In this document: piece after piece, positions 8,627 to 16,948 of the stretch
How positions within the stretch are numbered: position 1 is the stretch's first letter
How the letters are laid out: the number at the start of each line of letters is the position of its first letter
Source: Pseudalkalibacillus sp. SCS-8
Lineage (GTDB): Bacteria > Bacillota > Bacilli > Bacillales > Fictibacillaceae
Length of the DNA: 64,000 nt
Reading direction: 5' to 3'
Assembly: GCF_040126055.1 (NCBI RefSeq)
Contig: NZ_CP143541.1
Span: 1,054,001 to 1,118,000 of the forward strand
The notes under the pieces: generated by a model
What the model saw: only the letters and a program-made list of their open reading frames with translations
Told to the model about the DNA's origin: nothing
The model's database searches: none
Translations under genes and position numbers: made by a program

Positions 8627-9448
8627 ATGCTTGTAGAGTTGAATCGTGAAGAATTCAGTAAGTGCAGGGATTTACTGAATCCTGATGGACAGTTAGAGGT
8701 TAAAGCGGTGGTTGAAGGTGTGAATCCTGGCCGGATATTTGTAGACGATCGCGATCTTCCAACATCTGGTCTTGTTTGGTTAGGAAACAATGATGGCTTT
8801 CTTTTTATAGGGAAGGAAAACAATGAAATCTTCAATCAATACATAAATCATCTTATAGACAACATCATTATTCCAGATGCTAAAGAGATCAATTTAAAAT
8901 GGTTTGAAGCGATTGGAAATCACGATGGCTGGAACCATACGCTTGAGGAAGTATTTTCACACCGAAATATAGAACCTTGGAAACAACGGGTATATACTCT
9001 ACAATCAGAAGATTACAATGAAAATTCAAAACCGTTGTTGGAAGACGGTTATCAGATTGTAAAAGCAGATGAAGATTTAATTGAGGACAAGCAATTGAAT
9101 TCAGAATTACTACAAAGTAAAATTCTAGAGTTTTGGAATACCTCAGACGAATTTTTTGAAAAAGGGATTGGATATTGCGCTATTTACAAAAAGGAAATCG
9201 TCAGTGTTTGTATGTCTGGTTTCGTCGTAGATAAATTTCATTGTATCGATATTGAAACGAAGGCGGAACATCAAGGGAAGAAATTAGCGCAAAGCGTCGC
9301 CCATTTTCTTGTGAGGGATTGCTTAGATAATCATTCCGTACCTTACTGGGATTGTATGGACGAGAATAAACCATCAATCGCTGTTGCAGAGAATTTAGGC
9401 TTTAAAAATGTATTCAATTATAGGGGTTATGAATTTTCCCTTACATAA
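8627..9448 (+). CDS. Two-part GNAT acetyltransferase
   Basis: 273 aa. The N-terminal half (residues 1-130) resembles the substrate-recognition part of the GNAT_acetyltran (PF12746) type, and the C-terminal half has the CoA-binding region (IDIETKAEHQGKKLAQSVAHFLV, about residues 205-228) and WDCMDENKPSIAVAENLGF. An acyltransferase on an unknown small molecule. AAAGGGG precedes the ATG. It lies just behind the ElaA-like gene and could share its transcript. Confidence 0.78.
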   Translation: MLVELNREEFSKCRDLLNPDGQLEVKAVVEGVNPGRIFVDDRDLPTSGLVWLGNNDGFLFIGKENNEIFNQYINHLIDNIIIPDAKEINLKWFEAIGNHDGWNHTLEEVFSHRNIEPWKQRVYTLQSEDYNENSKPLLEDGYQIVKADEDLIEDKQLNSELLQSKILEFWNTSDEFFEKGIGYCAIYKKEIVSVCMSGFVVDKFHCIDIETKAEHQGKKLAQSVAHFLVRDCLDNHSVPYWDCMDENKPSIAVAENLGFKNVFNYRGYEFSLT

Positions 9449-9464
9449 GATTTGGACAATGTTT

Positions 9465-9496
9465 AAGAGGGTAGGAGTTACCTACCCTCTTTACTA
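9465..9496. terminator. Bidirectional terminator
   Basis: AAGAGGGTAGG and CCTACCCTCTT form an 11-bp stem over a 5-base loop between the convergent genes ending at 9448 and 9519. Confidence 0.8.
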
Positions 9497-9518
9497 TTGA
9501 ATGATGGAGCTAGCCCAT

Positions 9519-10004
9519 TCACTTAATTTCTGCTACAAAGATATAGGAAGCATTCCCTTGTGGCCATTCACAAGTAATCTCATAGATATACTGACCTTTT
9601 TTTTCAGGTAACGTTAGTTTGCTTTCATTGATTGATACTTCTTCTTTCTCCCCGTCTTCTCCCCATAAATGAACATTCAGTGATGGTTTCGATTCAGAAT
9701 CATTAAAACGAATCGTTACCACTTTACCACGTTCAATCATCGTGGGTTTTAGATCCTTTGCTAGGATATGTGGTGGCTCATTGTCCATCCTCACAGTTTG
9801 TTCCGAACTCTGATCTTCTTTACTCCATTCATAGGAACCAAGAACCGAATGAAGGGACGAATGTTCCTTTGTTTGTAAAAGGATCTGTGGAGGCATTATA
9901 GATTGAATGGTTTTCGAATCTGCAGAAACCTGTGGTGTTTGTTGAGTCGAACATCCTGTGACAAAAATGAATAGGAGTAGTGGGAATAGCCAATTTTCTC
10001 TCAT
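9519..10004 (-). CDS. Putative lipoprotein
   Basis: 161 aa. A lipoprotein signal peptide with lipobox VTGC (Cys 18) is visible. Residues 65-161 form a soluble beta-rich domain. Its last 30 residues (LPEKKGQYIYEITCEWPQG...VAEIK) resemble the C-terminus of the cytoplasmic protein at 59546-59956 (LPDEAGIYAYDILIEWEEG...VVKIS), so both may share one domain. GAGAGGTGA precedes the ATG. Function unknown. Confidence 0.75.
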   Translation of the reverse strand: MRENWLFPLLLFIFVTGCSTQQTPQVSADSKTIQSIMPPQILLQTKEHSSLHSVLGSYEWSKEDQSSEQTVRMDNEPPHILAKDLKPTMIERGKVVTIRFNDSESKPSLNVHLWGEDGEKEEVSINESKLTLPEKKGQYIYEITCEWPQGNASYIFVAEIK

Positions 10005-10081
10005 CGGTCACCTCTCATTAATGGTAAATAATGTAACTAAATAGTAGCACGAAATGGTTTAAAAGAGAACTTCTAATAAAT

Positions 10082-10120
10082 AAGGGACGGTCCATATACG
10101 GGACAGTCCCTTTTTTTGTC
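10082..10120. repeat. Isolated GGGAC/GTCCC hairpin, REP-like
   Basis: AAGGGAC.GTCC ... GGGAC.GTCCCTT forms a 10-11-bp hairpin with one mismatch followed by seven T residues. No plus-strand gene ends just before it. The GGGAC/GTCCC core resembles extragenic palindromes seen in many Bacillaceae; it may equally insulate the qox promoter as a terminator. Confidence 0.5.
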
Positions 10121-10145
10121 TAGATTGTGACTGTTTTCAGACAAC

Positions 10146-10186
10146 TGACAAAGGTTTGTCAAAAGTTTTTTGCGATTTAGTGACAA
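10146..10186 (+). promoter_or_regulatory. Operator-like palindromes upstream of qoxA
   Basis: TGACAAA, two bases, TTTGTCA (10146-10161) is a perfect inverted repeat, and a third TGACAA lies at 10181-10186, just ahead of the -35 box. This looks like a binding site for a dimeric regulator, perhaps a redox regulator; the factor is not identifiable. Confidence 0.5.
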
Positions 10187-10188
10187 CG

Positions 10189-10217
10189 TTCAAAGTTTCA
10201 CAAAGTATCGCTATAAC
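10189..10217 (+). promoter_or_regulatory. Sigma-A promoter of qoxABCD
   Basis: TTCAAA, 17 bases, TATAAC, ending 78 bases before the qoxA start. Confidence 0.6.
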
Positions 10218-10295
10218 CCTGATAGAATAAGGGCAAGAACGTTAGATGATACTTAATTTTTATAGATTTACGGAAGAAGAAAGAGGGGAACGTGT

Positions 10296-11243
10296 ATGAA
10301 ACTCAAGTTGGCATTGTTTGCATTGATGATGTCTGTTCTCACAGTTTTGACAGGATGTGAACCACTGACCGTCCTGGATCCGAAAGGACCGCAAGCGGCA
10401 CGGTTGGCGAGTGACATCTGGATAACAATGTTCATGATGGCGGGGATTGTCATCGCAGTCTGCGTATGGCTTGTGATCATGCTGGTGAAATACCGTGCAT
10501 CGAAACAGCCTGCAGACTATGAACCACCACATATCGAAGGGAATCCGTGGGTTGAAGGGATTCTTGTCGGTATTCCGGTCATCATTGTCGCAATCCTATC
10601 TGTCATTTCCGTTCAAAGTAACTATATTGTGGAATCAGCTCCGAAAGGCTACGAGGATAAAGAACCATTGGTCGTTTATGCGTCGTCCTCGGATTGGAAG
10701 TGGCATTTCAGCTATCCGGAACAAGATATTGAGACGGTCAACTACTTATACATCCCAACCGATCGTCCACTTGAATTCAGGCTCTATTCCCATGGACCGA
10801 TTACGAGTTTCTGGATTCCTCAGCTCGGAGGACAAAAATACGCGATGAATGACCATGTCACGACACTGCATCTAGCAGCTGATGTTGAAGGAGACTTCAT
10901 GGGACGAAACGCGAACTTCAGCGGTAAAGGTTTCGCAGAAAACAAGTTCGACGTAACAGCGATGTCTCAGCAGGAATTTGATGAGTGGGTGAAAGAGGTC
11001 AAGGAAACAGCGGATCCTCTAACGGAAGAAAAGTTCGAGGAGCTGCTTGAGCCAGGTCACCTAGGAAGGATGACGTTCACCGGTACACAGCAACAATTCT
11101 TACCGGCACCAGAGCATCATCACGAAGGTGACAAGTACGAAGAACATGACAAGAATAAAGATGGTCATGAGGAAAAACAGGACCATCATGCAGCTTCCGA
11201 TAAGGAAAGCGATGAAAAGAAACACAAGAACCACAACGAATAG
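10296..11243 (+). CDS. qoxA: Menaquinol oxidase aa3-type subunit II
   Basis: 315 aa. A lipoprotein signal (VLTGC, Cys at about 21) is followed by two membrane helices (about 45-70 and 88-110) and a cupredoxin-like domain (DWKWHFSYPEQDI, FWIPQLGGQKYAM). The CuA cysteines of cytochrome c oxidases are absent (GRNANFSGKGFAEN is at that position), which marks a quinol oxidase. The C-terminal 50 residues are a His/Asp/Glu/Lys-rich tail, which may bind metal or be an unordered spacer. The subunit feeds electrons from menaquinol to QoxB. First gene of qoxABCD; GAGGGG precedes the ATG. Confidence 0.93.
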   Translation: MKLKLALFALMMSVLTVLTGCEPLTVLDPKGPQAARLASDIWITMFMMAGIVIAVCVWLVIMLVKYRASKQPADYEPPHIEGNPWVEGILVGIPVIIVAILSVISVQSNYIVESAPKGYEDKEPLVVYASSSDWKWHFSYPEQDIETVNYLYIPTDRPLEFRLYSHGPITSFWIPQLGGQKYAMNDHVTTLHLAADVEGDFMGRNANFSGKGFAENKFDVTAMSQQEFDEWVKEVKETADPLTEEKFEELLEPGHLGRMTFTGTQQQFLPAPEHHHEGDKYEEHDKNKDGHEEKQDHHAASDKESDEKKHKNHNE

Positions 11244-11290
11244 ACGAATTGATTTTTACCATTAACGATTTTTGAAAGGAGTCAAATCGT

Positions 11291-13225
11291 ATGGAATTCT
11301 TTGAACGATTTGCCATACCGCATCCTAGTTTTGCGATTTATGCTTCCATGGTCGCTGCTGGTCTTACGTTGATCGCGATCATCGCAGGACTCACGTACTT
11401 CAAAAAGTGGGGCTATCTATGGCGCGAATGGTTGACGACTGTTGACCATAAACGAATCGGGATCATGTATCTCATCTCCGCGTTATTGATGCTGTTCCGC
11501 GGTGGTGTCGATGCGATCATGATGCGTGCCCAGCTGGCGGTTCCAGACAATACGCTGTTGGATTCGCAGCACTATAATGAAATTTTCACAACACACGGGG
11601 TTGTCATGATCCTGTTCATGGCGATGCCTTTCATCATATTCTTTATGAACTTTGTTGTACCGCTTCAAATCGGAGCGCGTGACGTAGCATTCCCACGTTT
11701 GAATGCGCTCAGCTTCTGGCTGTTCTTCATGGGTGCGATGCTGTTCAACATCTCATTCATGGTCGGTGGATCACCGGACGCAGGATGGACATCGTACTTC
11801 CCGCTCGCTGACGGTGAATCAGTCGGTTCGCACTATTACATGATTGCGATCCAGATTGCCGGAATCGGTACGTTGCTGACAGGGATTAACTTCCTGACGA
11901 CGATCCTGAAAATGAGAGCACCAGGCATGACGCTTATGAAAATGCCGATGTTCACTTGGTCGATCCTAATCACAAGTGTCATCATCATTTTCGCATTCCC
12001 GGTATTGACAGTTGCACTTGCATTCGGAACGATGGATCTCTTGTTCGGGACACAGTTCTTTACACTTGATAACGGTGGAATGGCGATGCTTTGGGCCAAC
12101 CTGTTCTGGGTTTGGGGACACCCTGAAGTGTATATCTTGATTCTGCCGGCATTCGGACTTTACAGTGAAATCATTTCGACGTTTGCGCGTCGTAACCTAT
12201 ACGGCTACAAGTCAATGGTCGGTTCAATGGTCTTGATTTCACTTCTATCCTTCGTTGTCTGGGCCCACCACTTTTTCACAATGGGTCAAGGCGCGTTTGC
12301 AAACAGCATCTTCTCCATTACGACGATGGCGATTGCCGTTCCGACTGGAGTCAAGATTTTCAACTGGTTGCTCACATTATGGAAGGGTAAAATCGAGTTC
12401 ACGACACCGATGCTTTATTCGATCCTATTCATTCCGCTCTTTACACTTGGCGGGGTGACAGGTGTCATGCTTGCGATGTCAGCGGCGGACTATCAGTATC
12501 ACAATACGATGTTCCTTGTCGCTCACTTCCACAATGTAATCATTCCTGGTGTCGTATTCGCGATGCTAGCAGGTCTCACATATTACTGGCCGAAGATGTT
12601 CGGCTTTATGCTCAATGAAAGAATTGGGAAGTGGACCGCGTGGTTGCTTTCGATCGGATTCGTGCTTGCGTTCATTCCGATGTATATCACAGGCTTGGAC
12701 GGTCAGGCGCGTCGTATGTACACGTACTCTGAGTCTACTGGATTCGGTCCGATGAACATGGTTTCCTTCATCGGTGCAGCAATCATGGCTGTCGGATTCG
12801 TACTGATCGTGTACAACATCTACTACAGTGTCCGTTATGCTTCACGTGATATCGGTGCTGACCCGTGGGATGCGCGTACCCTTGAGTGGGCGACGCACAC
12901 ACCGGTACCGCACTATAACTTTGCGGTCACGCCTGAAGTTGCTTCCAGCGAAGCACTTTGGGATGCGAAGAAAAATGGACATCAGTTGTTTAAAGGCGAG
13001 TACAAGAAGATTCACATGCCGAACAACAGTGGTGTGCCGTTCATCATGAGCTGTGTGTTCTTCGTATGGGGCTTCGCGCTCATCTTCAGCTTATGGATTC
13101 CGGCCATCATCACGACGATCGCAATCTTCGTCTTCATGACATTGCGTTCATTTGAAATCGATCACGGTCATTACATTTCTGTGGAAGAAATCGAAGACAC
13201 AGAATCAGAAATGCGAGGTGCGTAA
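11291..13225 (+). CDS. qoxB: Menaquinol oxidase subunit I
   Basis: 644 aa, full family length. Visible ligand motifs are: the VWGHPEVYIL segment with CuB histidine and the cross-linked Tyr, the HH pair in VVWAHHFFTMG, and VAHFHNV with haem ligands. About 14-15 membrane helices. It reduces oxygen to water while pumping protons at the haem a/haem a3-CuB centre. GAAAGGAG precedes the ATG. It lies 47 bases after qoxA and two bases before qoxC. Confidence 0.96.
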   Translation: MEFFERFAIPHPSFAIYASMVAAGLTLIAIIAGLTYFKKWGYLWREWLTTVDHKRIGIMYLISALLMLFRGGVDAIMMRAQLAVPDNTLLDSQHYNEIFTTHGVVMILFMAMPFIIFFMNFVVPLQIGARDVAFPRLNALSFWLFFMGAMLFNISFMVGGSPDAGWTSYFPLADGESVGSHYYMIAIQIAGIGTLLTGINFLTTILKMRAPGMTLMKMPMFTWSILITSVIIIFAFPVLTVALAFGTMDLLFGTQFFTLDNGGMAMLWANLFWVWGHPEVYILILPAFGLYSEIISTFARRNLYGYKSMVGSMVLISLLSFVVWAHHFFTMGQGAFANSIFSITTMAIAVPTGVKIFNWLLTLWKGKIEFTTPMLYSILFIPLFTLGGVTGVMLAMSAADYQYHNTMFLVAHFHNVIIPGVVFAMLAGLTYYWPKMFGFMLNERIGKWTAWLLSIGFVLAFIPMYITGLDGQARRMYTYSESTGFGPMNMVSFIGAAIMAVGFVLIVYNIYYSVRYASRDIGADPWDARTLEWATHTPVPHYNFAVTPEVASSEALWDAKKNGHQLFKGEYKKIHMPNNSGVPFIMSCVFFVWGFALIFSLWIPAIITTIAIFVFMTLRSFEIDHGHYISVEEIEDTESEMRGA

Positions 13226-13227
13226 TT

Positions 13228-13824
13228 ATGAAAATTGATCACTCGCTGCCGTTAGAATATAGTACTGAAGAAAACAGATTGAAGATCTTTGGATTTTGGA
13301 TGTTCCTTGGTGCGGAAATCATGCTGTTTGCGACGCTTTTCGCGACGTATTTCACATTGGAAAACCGCACGGGGAACGGTCCGACCGGCGCTGAGATTTT
13401 CGTAATCACGCCGGTTCTCCTTGAAACGTTCTTGCTTTTGACAAGTAGTTTTACAATCGGACTCGGTATCCATGCGATGCGTCTCGGTCGCCAGAAGGCG
13501 ATGCTCTGGTTCTTCGGAATCACGCTCGCGCTCGGACTTGGATTCCTAGGCGTAGAGATTTTCGAATTCTTTACGTATGCGCATGAAGGAGCAGGCATCC
13601 AGACGAGTGCGTTCACGTCGATTCTGTTGACGACACTCGGAACACACGGGGCGCACGTTACCGTCGGTTTGTTCTGGGGTCTCTACATCATGATCCAGGT
13701 GAAGAAGCGTGGACTCACGCCTGAAACAGGTAACAAGTCATTCATCTTCTCGCTGTACTGGCACTTCTTGGACGTGGTTTGGATCTTCATCTTCAGTTTC
13801 ATCTACTTGAAAGGAATGTTGTAA
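13228..13824 (+). CDS. qoxC: Menaquinol oxidase subunit III
   Basis: 198 aa with five predicted membrane helices; the family pattern is seen in FGFWMFLGAEIMLFATLFATY, GTHGAHVTVGLFWG and YWHFLDVVWIFIF. It is the structural subunit III of the haem-copper oxidase. ATG starts 2 bases after the qoxB stop and the gene ends 1 base before qoxD, indicating translational coupling. Confidence 0.94.
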   Translation: MKIDHSLPLEYSTEENRLKIFGFWMFLGAEIMLFATLFATYFTLENRTGNGPTGAEIFVITPVLLETFLLLTSSFTIGLGIHAMRLGRQKAMLWFFGITLALGLGFLGVEIFEFFTYAHEGAGIQTSAFTSILLTTLGTHGAHVTVGLFWGLYIMIQVKKRGLTPETGNKSFIFSLYWHFLDVVWIFIFSFIYLKGML

Positions 13825-13825
13825 T

Positions 13826-14110
13826 ATGAGCGAACTCTTTCCTCGTAAACAGATCATGGGATTTGTGTTCTCATTGGTGCTTACGGCAGTCGCGATGGGT
13901 GTCTATTTCTTCGACATGTCGTATGCCGTCGCGATGACGGTCCTTCTGGTCACGGCGTTCCTTCAAGCGGGCCTTCAGCTCGTCGTGTTCATGCACGCCG
14001 GTGAAACAGAAGATAAGGGTGCGATTTACGCGAACGTCTACTATGGCGTCATCATCGCCCTGTTCACCGTCTTCGGTACACTGCTCGTACTTGTATGGGA
14101 TATGGGATAA
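13826..14110 (+). CDS. qoxD: Menaquinol oxidase subunit IV
   Basis: 94 aa, three hydrophobic helices, with the LQLVVFMHAGE motif seen in subunit IV of quinol and caa3 oxidases. It stabilises the oxidase complex. Last gene of the operon, followed by a strong terminator. Confidence 0.92.
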   Translation: MSELFPRKQIMGFVFSLVLTAVAMGVYFFDMSYAVAMTVLLVTAFLQAGLQLVVFMHAGETEDKGAIYANVYYGVIIALFTVFGTLLVLVWDMG

Positions 14111-14126
14111 ATAGAATTTCACAAAG

Positions 14127-14165
14127 AAAGCAAGAGATTCCACTAAGAATCTCTTGCTTTTTTTA
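14127..14165. terminator. Bidirectional terminator after qoxD
   Basis: AAAGCAAGAGATTC and GAATCTCTTGCTTT pair over 14 bp with a 6-base loop and a T run, between the convergent qoxD and DMT transporter genes. Confidence 0.9.
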
Positions 14166-14168
14166 TGG

Positions 14169-15101
14169 TCAGCTTTCCTTCTGAACGGTGCGCTGCACGC
14201 GATATTGTTTTTTATGTTCGAGGGCTCCTGTTCCTAATACGACACCTGTAACGATAAAGAAGAAACCGGCGAGCTGGGACAGTTGAATGGATTCCCCTAA
14301 AAACAACCATGCGCCCATTAAGGCGAAAAATGGTGTAAGGTTGATGAAGATCGCCGATTCACCTGCTCCGAGCTGATGAATCGCCTTGTTATAGATCATA
14401 TGTCCGAGCCCTGTGGCGAGTATGGCTGAAGCGAAGAATACGCCCCACACCCAAATCGGTTTACCGGTAAGGGTTGAGATTCCATTCGGTTCAATTTGTA
14501 AACTGACGAAAAATAAGAACACGGCGCCTAAAAGCTGCATCCATCCTGTAATTAGACGGGCATCCATTGATTGGGTCGCTTTTTTGATGAACACGAAGCT
14601 GATCGCTTGTGCCACGACACAAAGGAAGACGAAAACATCACCTAAAGAGATTCCGTTCAGTGTTCCAGTTCCATTCAGAACGATGAAGGAAACCCCAACA
14701 AAACCGAGTAGAATTCCCAAAAACTTCAAGGGAGTCAATCGATCTCCAAGAAACAGGATGGCGGAAAGCGAAGTCATCAACGGAACAAGGCCCAATATGA
14801 GACCTGTGTTTGAAGCACTCGTCATCGTCAATCCGGTTGCTAAAAAGTAATGATGTCCTAAATAACCGGTTAGCGCACAGATGATGATATAGAAGATTTG
14901 TTTCGGGTTCACCTTCCGAAATTCTTTTTTCATTCCTAATATAAGCATCACGACAAAGCCGGCCGTTAGGATCCGGAAAGCTGTAATCGTAATCGGCGCA
15001 AAATAGTCCACTAATATTTTGATTGCAATGACATTGAAACCCCAGATAATCATAAGCAACAGCAGTAACAGATAAATGATCGGTTTTGCCAAAGCTATCA
15101 T
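14169..15101 (-). CDS. DMT superfamily (EamA) transporter
   Basis: 310 aa with ten predicted membrane helices and two EamA repeats (FRILTAGFVVMLIL in the first half; WMQLLGAVFLFF and INLTPFFALMGAWLFLGE in the second). The family exports or imports metabolites such as amino acids; the substrate is unknown. A weak purine-rich site (AAAGAAAGAG) precedes the ATG at 15101. Single gene. Confidence 0.85.
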   Translation of the reverse strand: MIALAKPIIYLLLLLLMIIWGFNVIAIKILVDYFAPITITAFRILTAGFVVMLILGMKKEFRKVNPKQIFYIIICALTGYLGHHYFLATGLTMTSASNTGLILGLVPLMTSLSAILFLGDRLTPLKFLGILLGFVGVSFIVLNGTGTLNGISLGDVFVFLCVVAQAISFVFIKKATQSMDARLITGWMQLLGAVFLFFVSLQIEPNGISTLTGKPIWVWGVFFASAILATGLGHMIYNKAIHQLGAGESAIFINLTPFFALMGAWLFLGESIQLSQLAGFFFIVTGVVLGTGALEHKKQYRVQRTVQKES

Positions 15102-15228
15102 CTCTTTCTTTTGTGTGTTCGTGTGATAGTTGAGCTGAAATTATCTTCAAATCATAACACGAAAACGAAATCTTGACATACTTCAGGATTCTTTGGCAAA
15201 AATACACAAAAAGGAGGTTCTGCGAACG

Positions 15229-15396
15229 ATGAGTGATAGAAAAAAAGGTGAAGAAGAAGCGGTGCATGCGAATGAAGAGATCAACAAGGCGATGCAGGAC
15301 GGAACGAATGATACACTTGATCTGGCACCACTTTTAAATAGCGGTGGTACTCCGATTTTCATTGAAAAATCAGAAAGAAATGATGAAGTAAAATAA
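15229..15396 (+). CDS. Small acidic/charged protein of unknown function
   Basis: 55 aa starting at ATG 15229 (MSDRKKGEEE) with AAGGAGG eleven bases upstream. It is strongly charged, ends in IEKSERNDEVK, and has a short hydrophobic DLAPLLNSGGTPIF patch. No known family was recognised. Followed by a clear terminator, which supports it as a real gene. Confidence 0.65.
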   Translation: MSDRKKGEEEAVHANEEINKAMQDGTNDTLDLAPLLNSGGTPIFIEKSERNDEVK

Positions 15397-15404
15397 TTAT
15401 GGCA

Positions 15405-15436
15405 AACATCACATTCCTTAATGTGGTGTTTTTTTG
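15405..15436 (+). terminator. Intrinsic terminator of the 55-aa gene
   Basis: AACATCACATT and AATGTGGTGTT pair (one wobble) over a 4-base loop, followed by T residues. Confidence 0.8.
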
Positions 15437-15452
15437 TGTGTTTGCAGTGGTT

Positions 15453-15915
15453 ATGAGTGCATGAAATCACAGAAACGAGAAAATGGTGCACTCATACAAG
15501 GGCTATGAGTGCATGAAATCACAGAAACGAGAAAATGGTGCACTCATACAAGAGCTATGAGTGCATGAAATTACAGAAACGTGAAAATGATGCACTCATA
15601 CAAGGGCTATGAGTGCATGAAATCCCAGAAACGAGAAAATGATGCACTCATACAAGGGCTATGAGTGCATGAAATCACAGAAACGAGAAAATGGTGCACT
15701 CATACAAGGGCTATGAGTGCATGAAATCACAGAAAAGAGAAAATGGTGCACTCATACAAGAGCTATGAGTGCATGAAATTACAGAAACGTGAAAATGATG
15801 CACTCATACAAGGGCTATGAGTGCATGAAATCCCAGAAACGAGAAAATGATGCACTCATACAAGGGCTATGAGTGCATGAAATCACAGAAACGAGAAAAT
15901 GATGCACTCATACAA
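15453..15915. repeat. Nine-copy 52-bp palindromic tandem repeat
   Basis: Units begin at 15453, 15505, 15557, 15609, 15661, 15713, 15765, 15817 and 15869, exactly 52 bp apart; the ninth stops at 47 bases. Each unit carries a perfect 9-bp inverted repeat, ATGAGTGCA ... TGCACTCAT, around a 25-base interior, then a 9-base linker. Units 1-4 (15453-15660) and 5-8 (15661-15868) are the same 208-bp block with one difference (C to A in unit 6), so the array grew by block duplication. The gap lies between the 55-aa gene and the ABC transporter. Confidence 0.97.
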
Positions 15916-16009
15916 TTTGGTTAAGATTGGGAACTTTTTCAGCTTCTTAATCGTATATAAGGTGAGCATAAAAAAAGATTTGAAAACCGTTAGAAAGAGG
16001 GGGGAAAGC

Positions 16010-16948
16010 ATGACAACACATGCTTTAGAGGTACGATCGTTGACGAAGGTCATTGGAAAGAAGAAGATCGTCGATGATGTCAGTTTCAGTGTGAATAAGG
16101 GGGAAATCTTTGGTCTTTTGGGTCCGAATGGGGCAGGGAAAACGACCATCATCCGTATGATTGTCAGTTTAATCAATCGTACAGATGGAGCCGTCATTAT
16201 AGATGGAAAGAACCTTGATGAACAATTCAAAGAAACGATGAGTGAAATGGGTGCCATTGTTGAAAACCCGGAATTTTACAAGTATATGAGTGGATACAAA
16301 AACTTAAAGCATTATGCAAATATGGCACTTAAAGAAGTGTCAGATGAACGAATTAAGGAAGTTGCTCGATTAGTAAAATTGGAAGACGTGATGCATCAAA
16401 AGGTGAAAACGTATTCCCTTGGCATGAGACAAAGGCTAGGAGTAGCTCAAGCATTATTACATAACCCGTCATTGCTGATTTTAGATGAGCCTACGAATGG
16501 ATTGGATCCTCAAGGGATAAGAGAATTCAGGGATTACCTACATACCCTTGCCAGTGAAGGGATGTCTGTACTGGTTTCCTCTCACCTTTTATCTGAAATG
16601 CAGCTGATGTGTGATCGTTTTGCCATACTCGAAAAAGGTAAGCTGATCCATATTTCATCCATGCATGAAACGACGGAGATCGATGATGCGAAAGAGGTCA
16701 TTTTTGAAGTGGACAATTCTCAAGAAGCAGTGGATATCGTGAAAGAAAAAGTGGAAGCTTCAAGCTTCAAAGTGCTTTCAGACAACCAGTTCTCTGTCAC
16801 AGTTAACAGAGCGTCGATCAGTACAATTAATCGACTATTGATCTCAAATGATATTGACGTTTATGGCATAAATACGGTAACCGCTACACTGGAAGACCGC
16901 TTTTTCGAAATTACGAACAAAGGTGCAAGGGAGGGGCAAATGCAATGA
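16010..16948 (+). CDS. ABC transporter ATP-binding protein
   Basis: 312 aa, starting at ATG 16010 behind GAGGGGGG. Walker A GPNGAGKTT (about residue 41), signature SLGMRQRLG (about 136), Walker B LLILDEPTNGLDP (about 157) and H-loop VSSHLLSE are all present. It resembles the bacitracin/lantibiotic-type ABC-2 ATPases (BcrA-like). It couples ATP hydrolysis to the permease encoded next, with which it overlaps by 4 bases. The substrate is unknown; export of a peptide antibiotic or lipid is plausible. Confidence 0.9.
   Translation: MTTHALEVRSLTKVIGKKKIVDDVSFSVNKGEIFGLLGPNGAGKTTIIRMIVSLINRTDGAVIIDGKNLDEQFKETMSEMGAIVENPEFYKYMSGYKNLKHYANMALKEVSDERIKEVARLVKLEDVMHQKVKTYSLGMRQRLGVAQALLHNPSLLILDEPTNGLDPQGIREFRDYLHTLASEGMSVLVSSHLLSEMQLMCDRFAILEKGKLIHISSMHETTEIDDAKEVIFEVDNSQEAVDIVKEKVEASSFKVLSDNQFSVTVNRASISTINRLLISNDIDVYGINTVTATLEDRFFEITNKGAREGQMQ

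Noticed and set aside
10082..10120. Terminator of an upstream plus-strand gene
   Set aside because: The nearest upstream gene (9519-10004) is on the minus strand, so no plus-strand unit ends here; kept as a REP-like hairpin.
10296..11243. Cytochrome c oxidase subunit II with CuA
   Set aside because: The CuA cysteines are missing at the expected position; the gene order and lipoprotein signal fit quinol oxidase QoxA.
15453..15915. CRISPR array
   Set aside because: The sequence between the palindromic arms is nearly the same in all nine units, so there are no unique spacers, and no cas genes are near.
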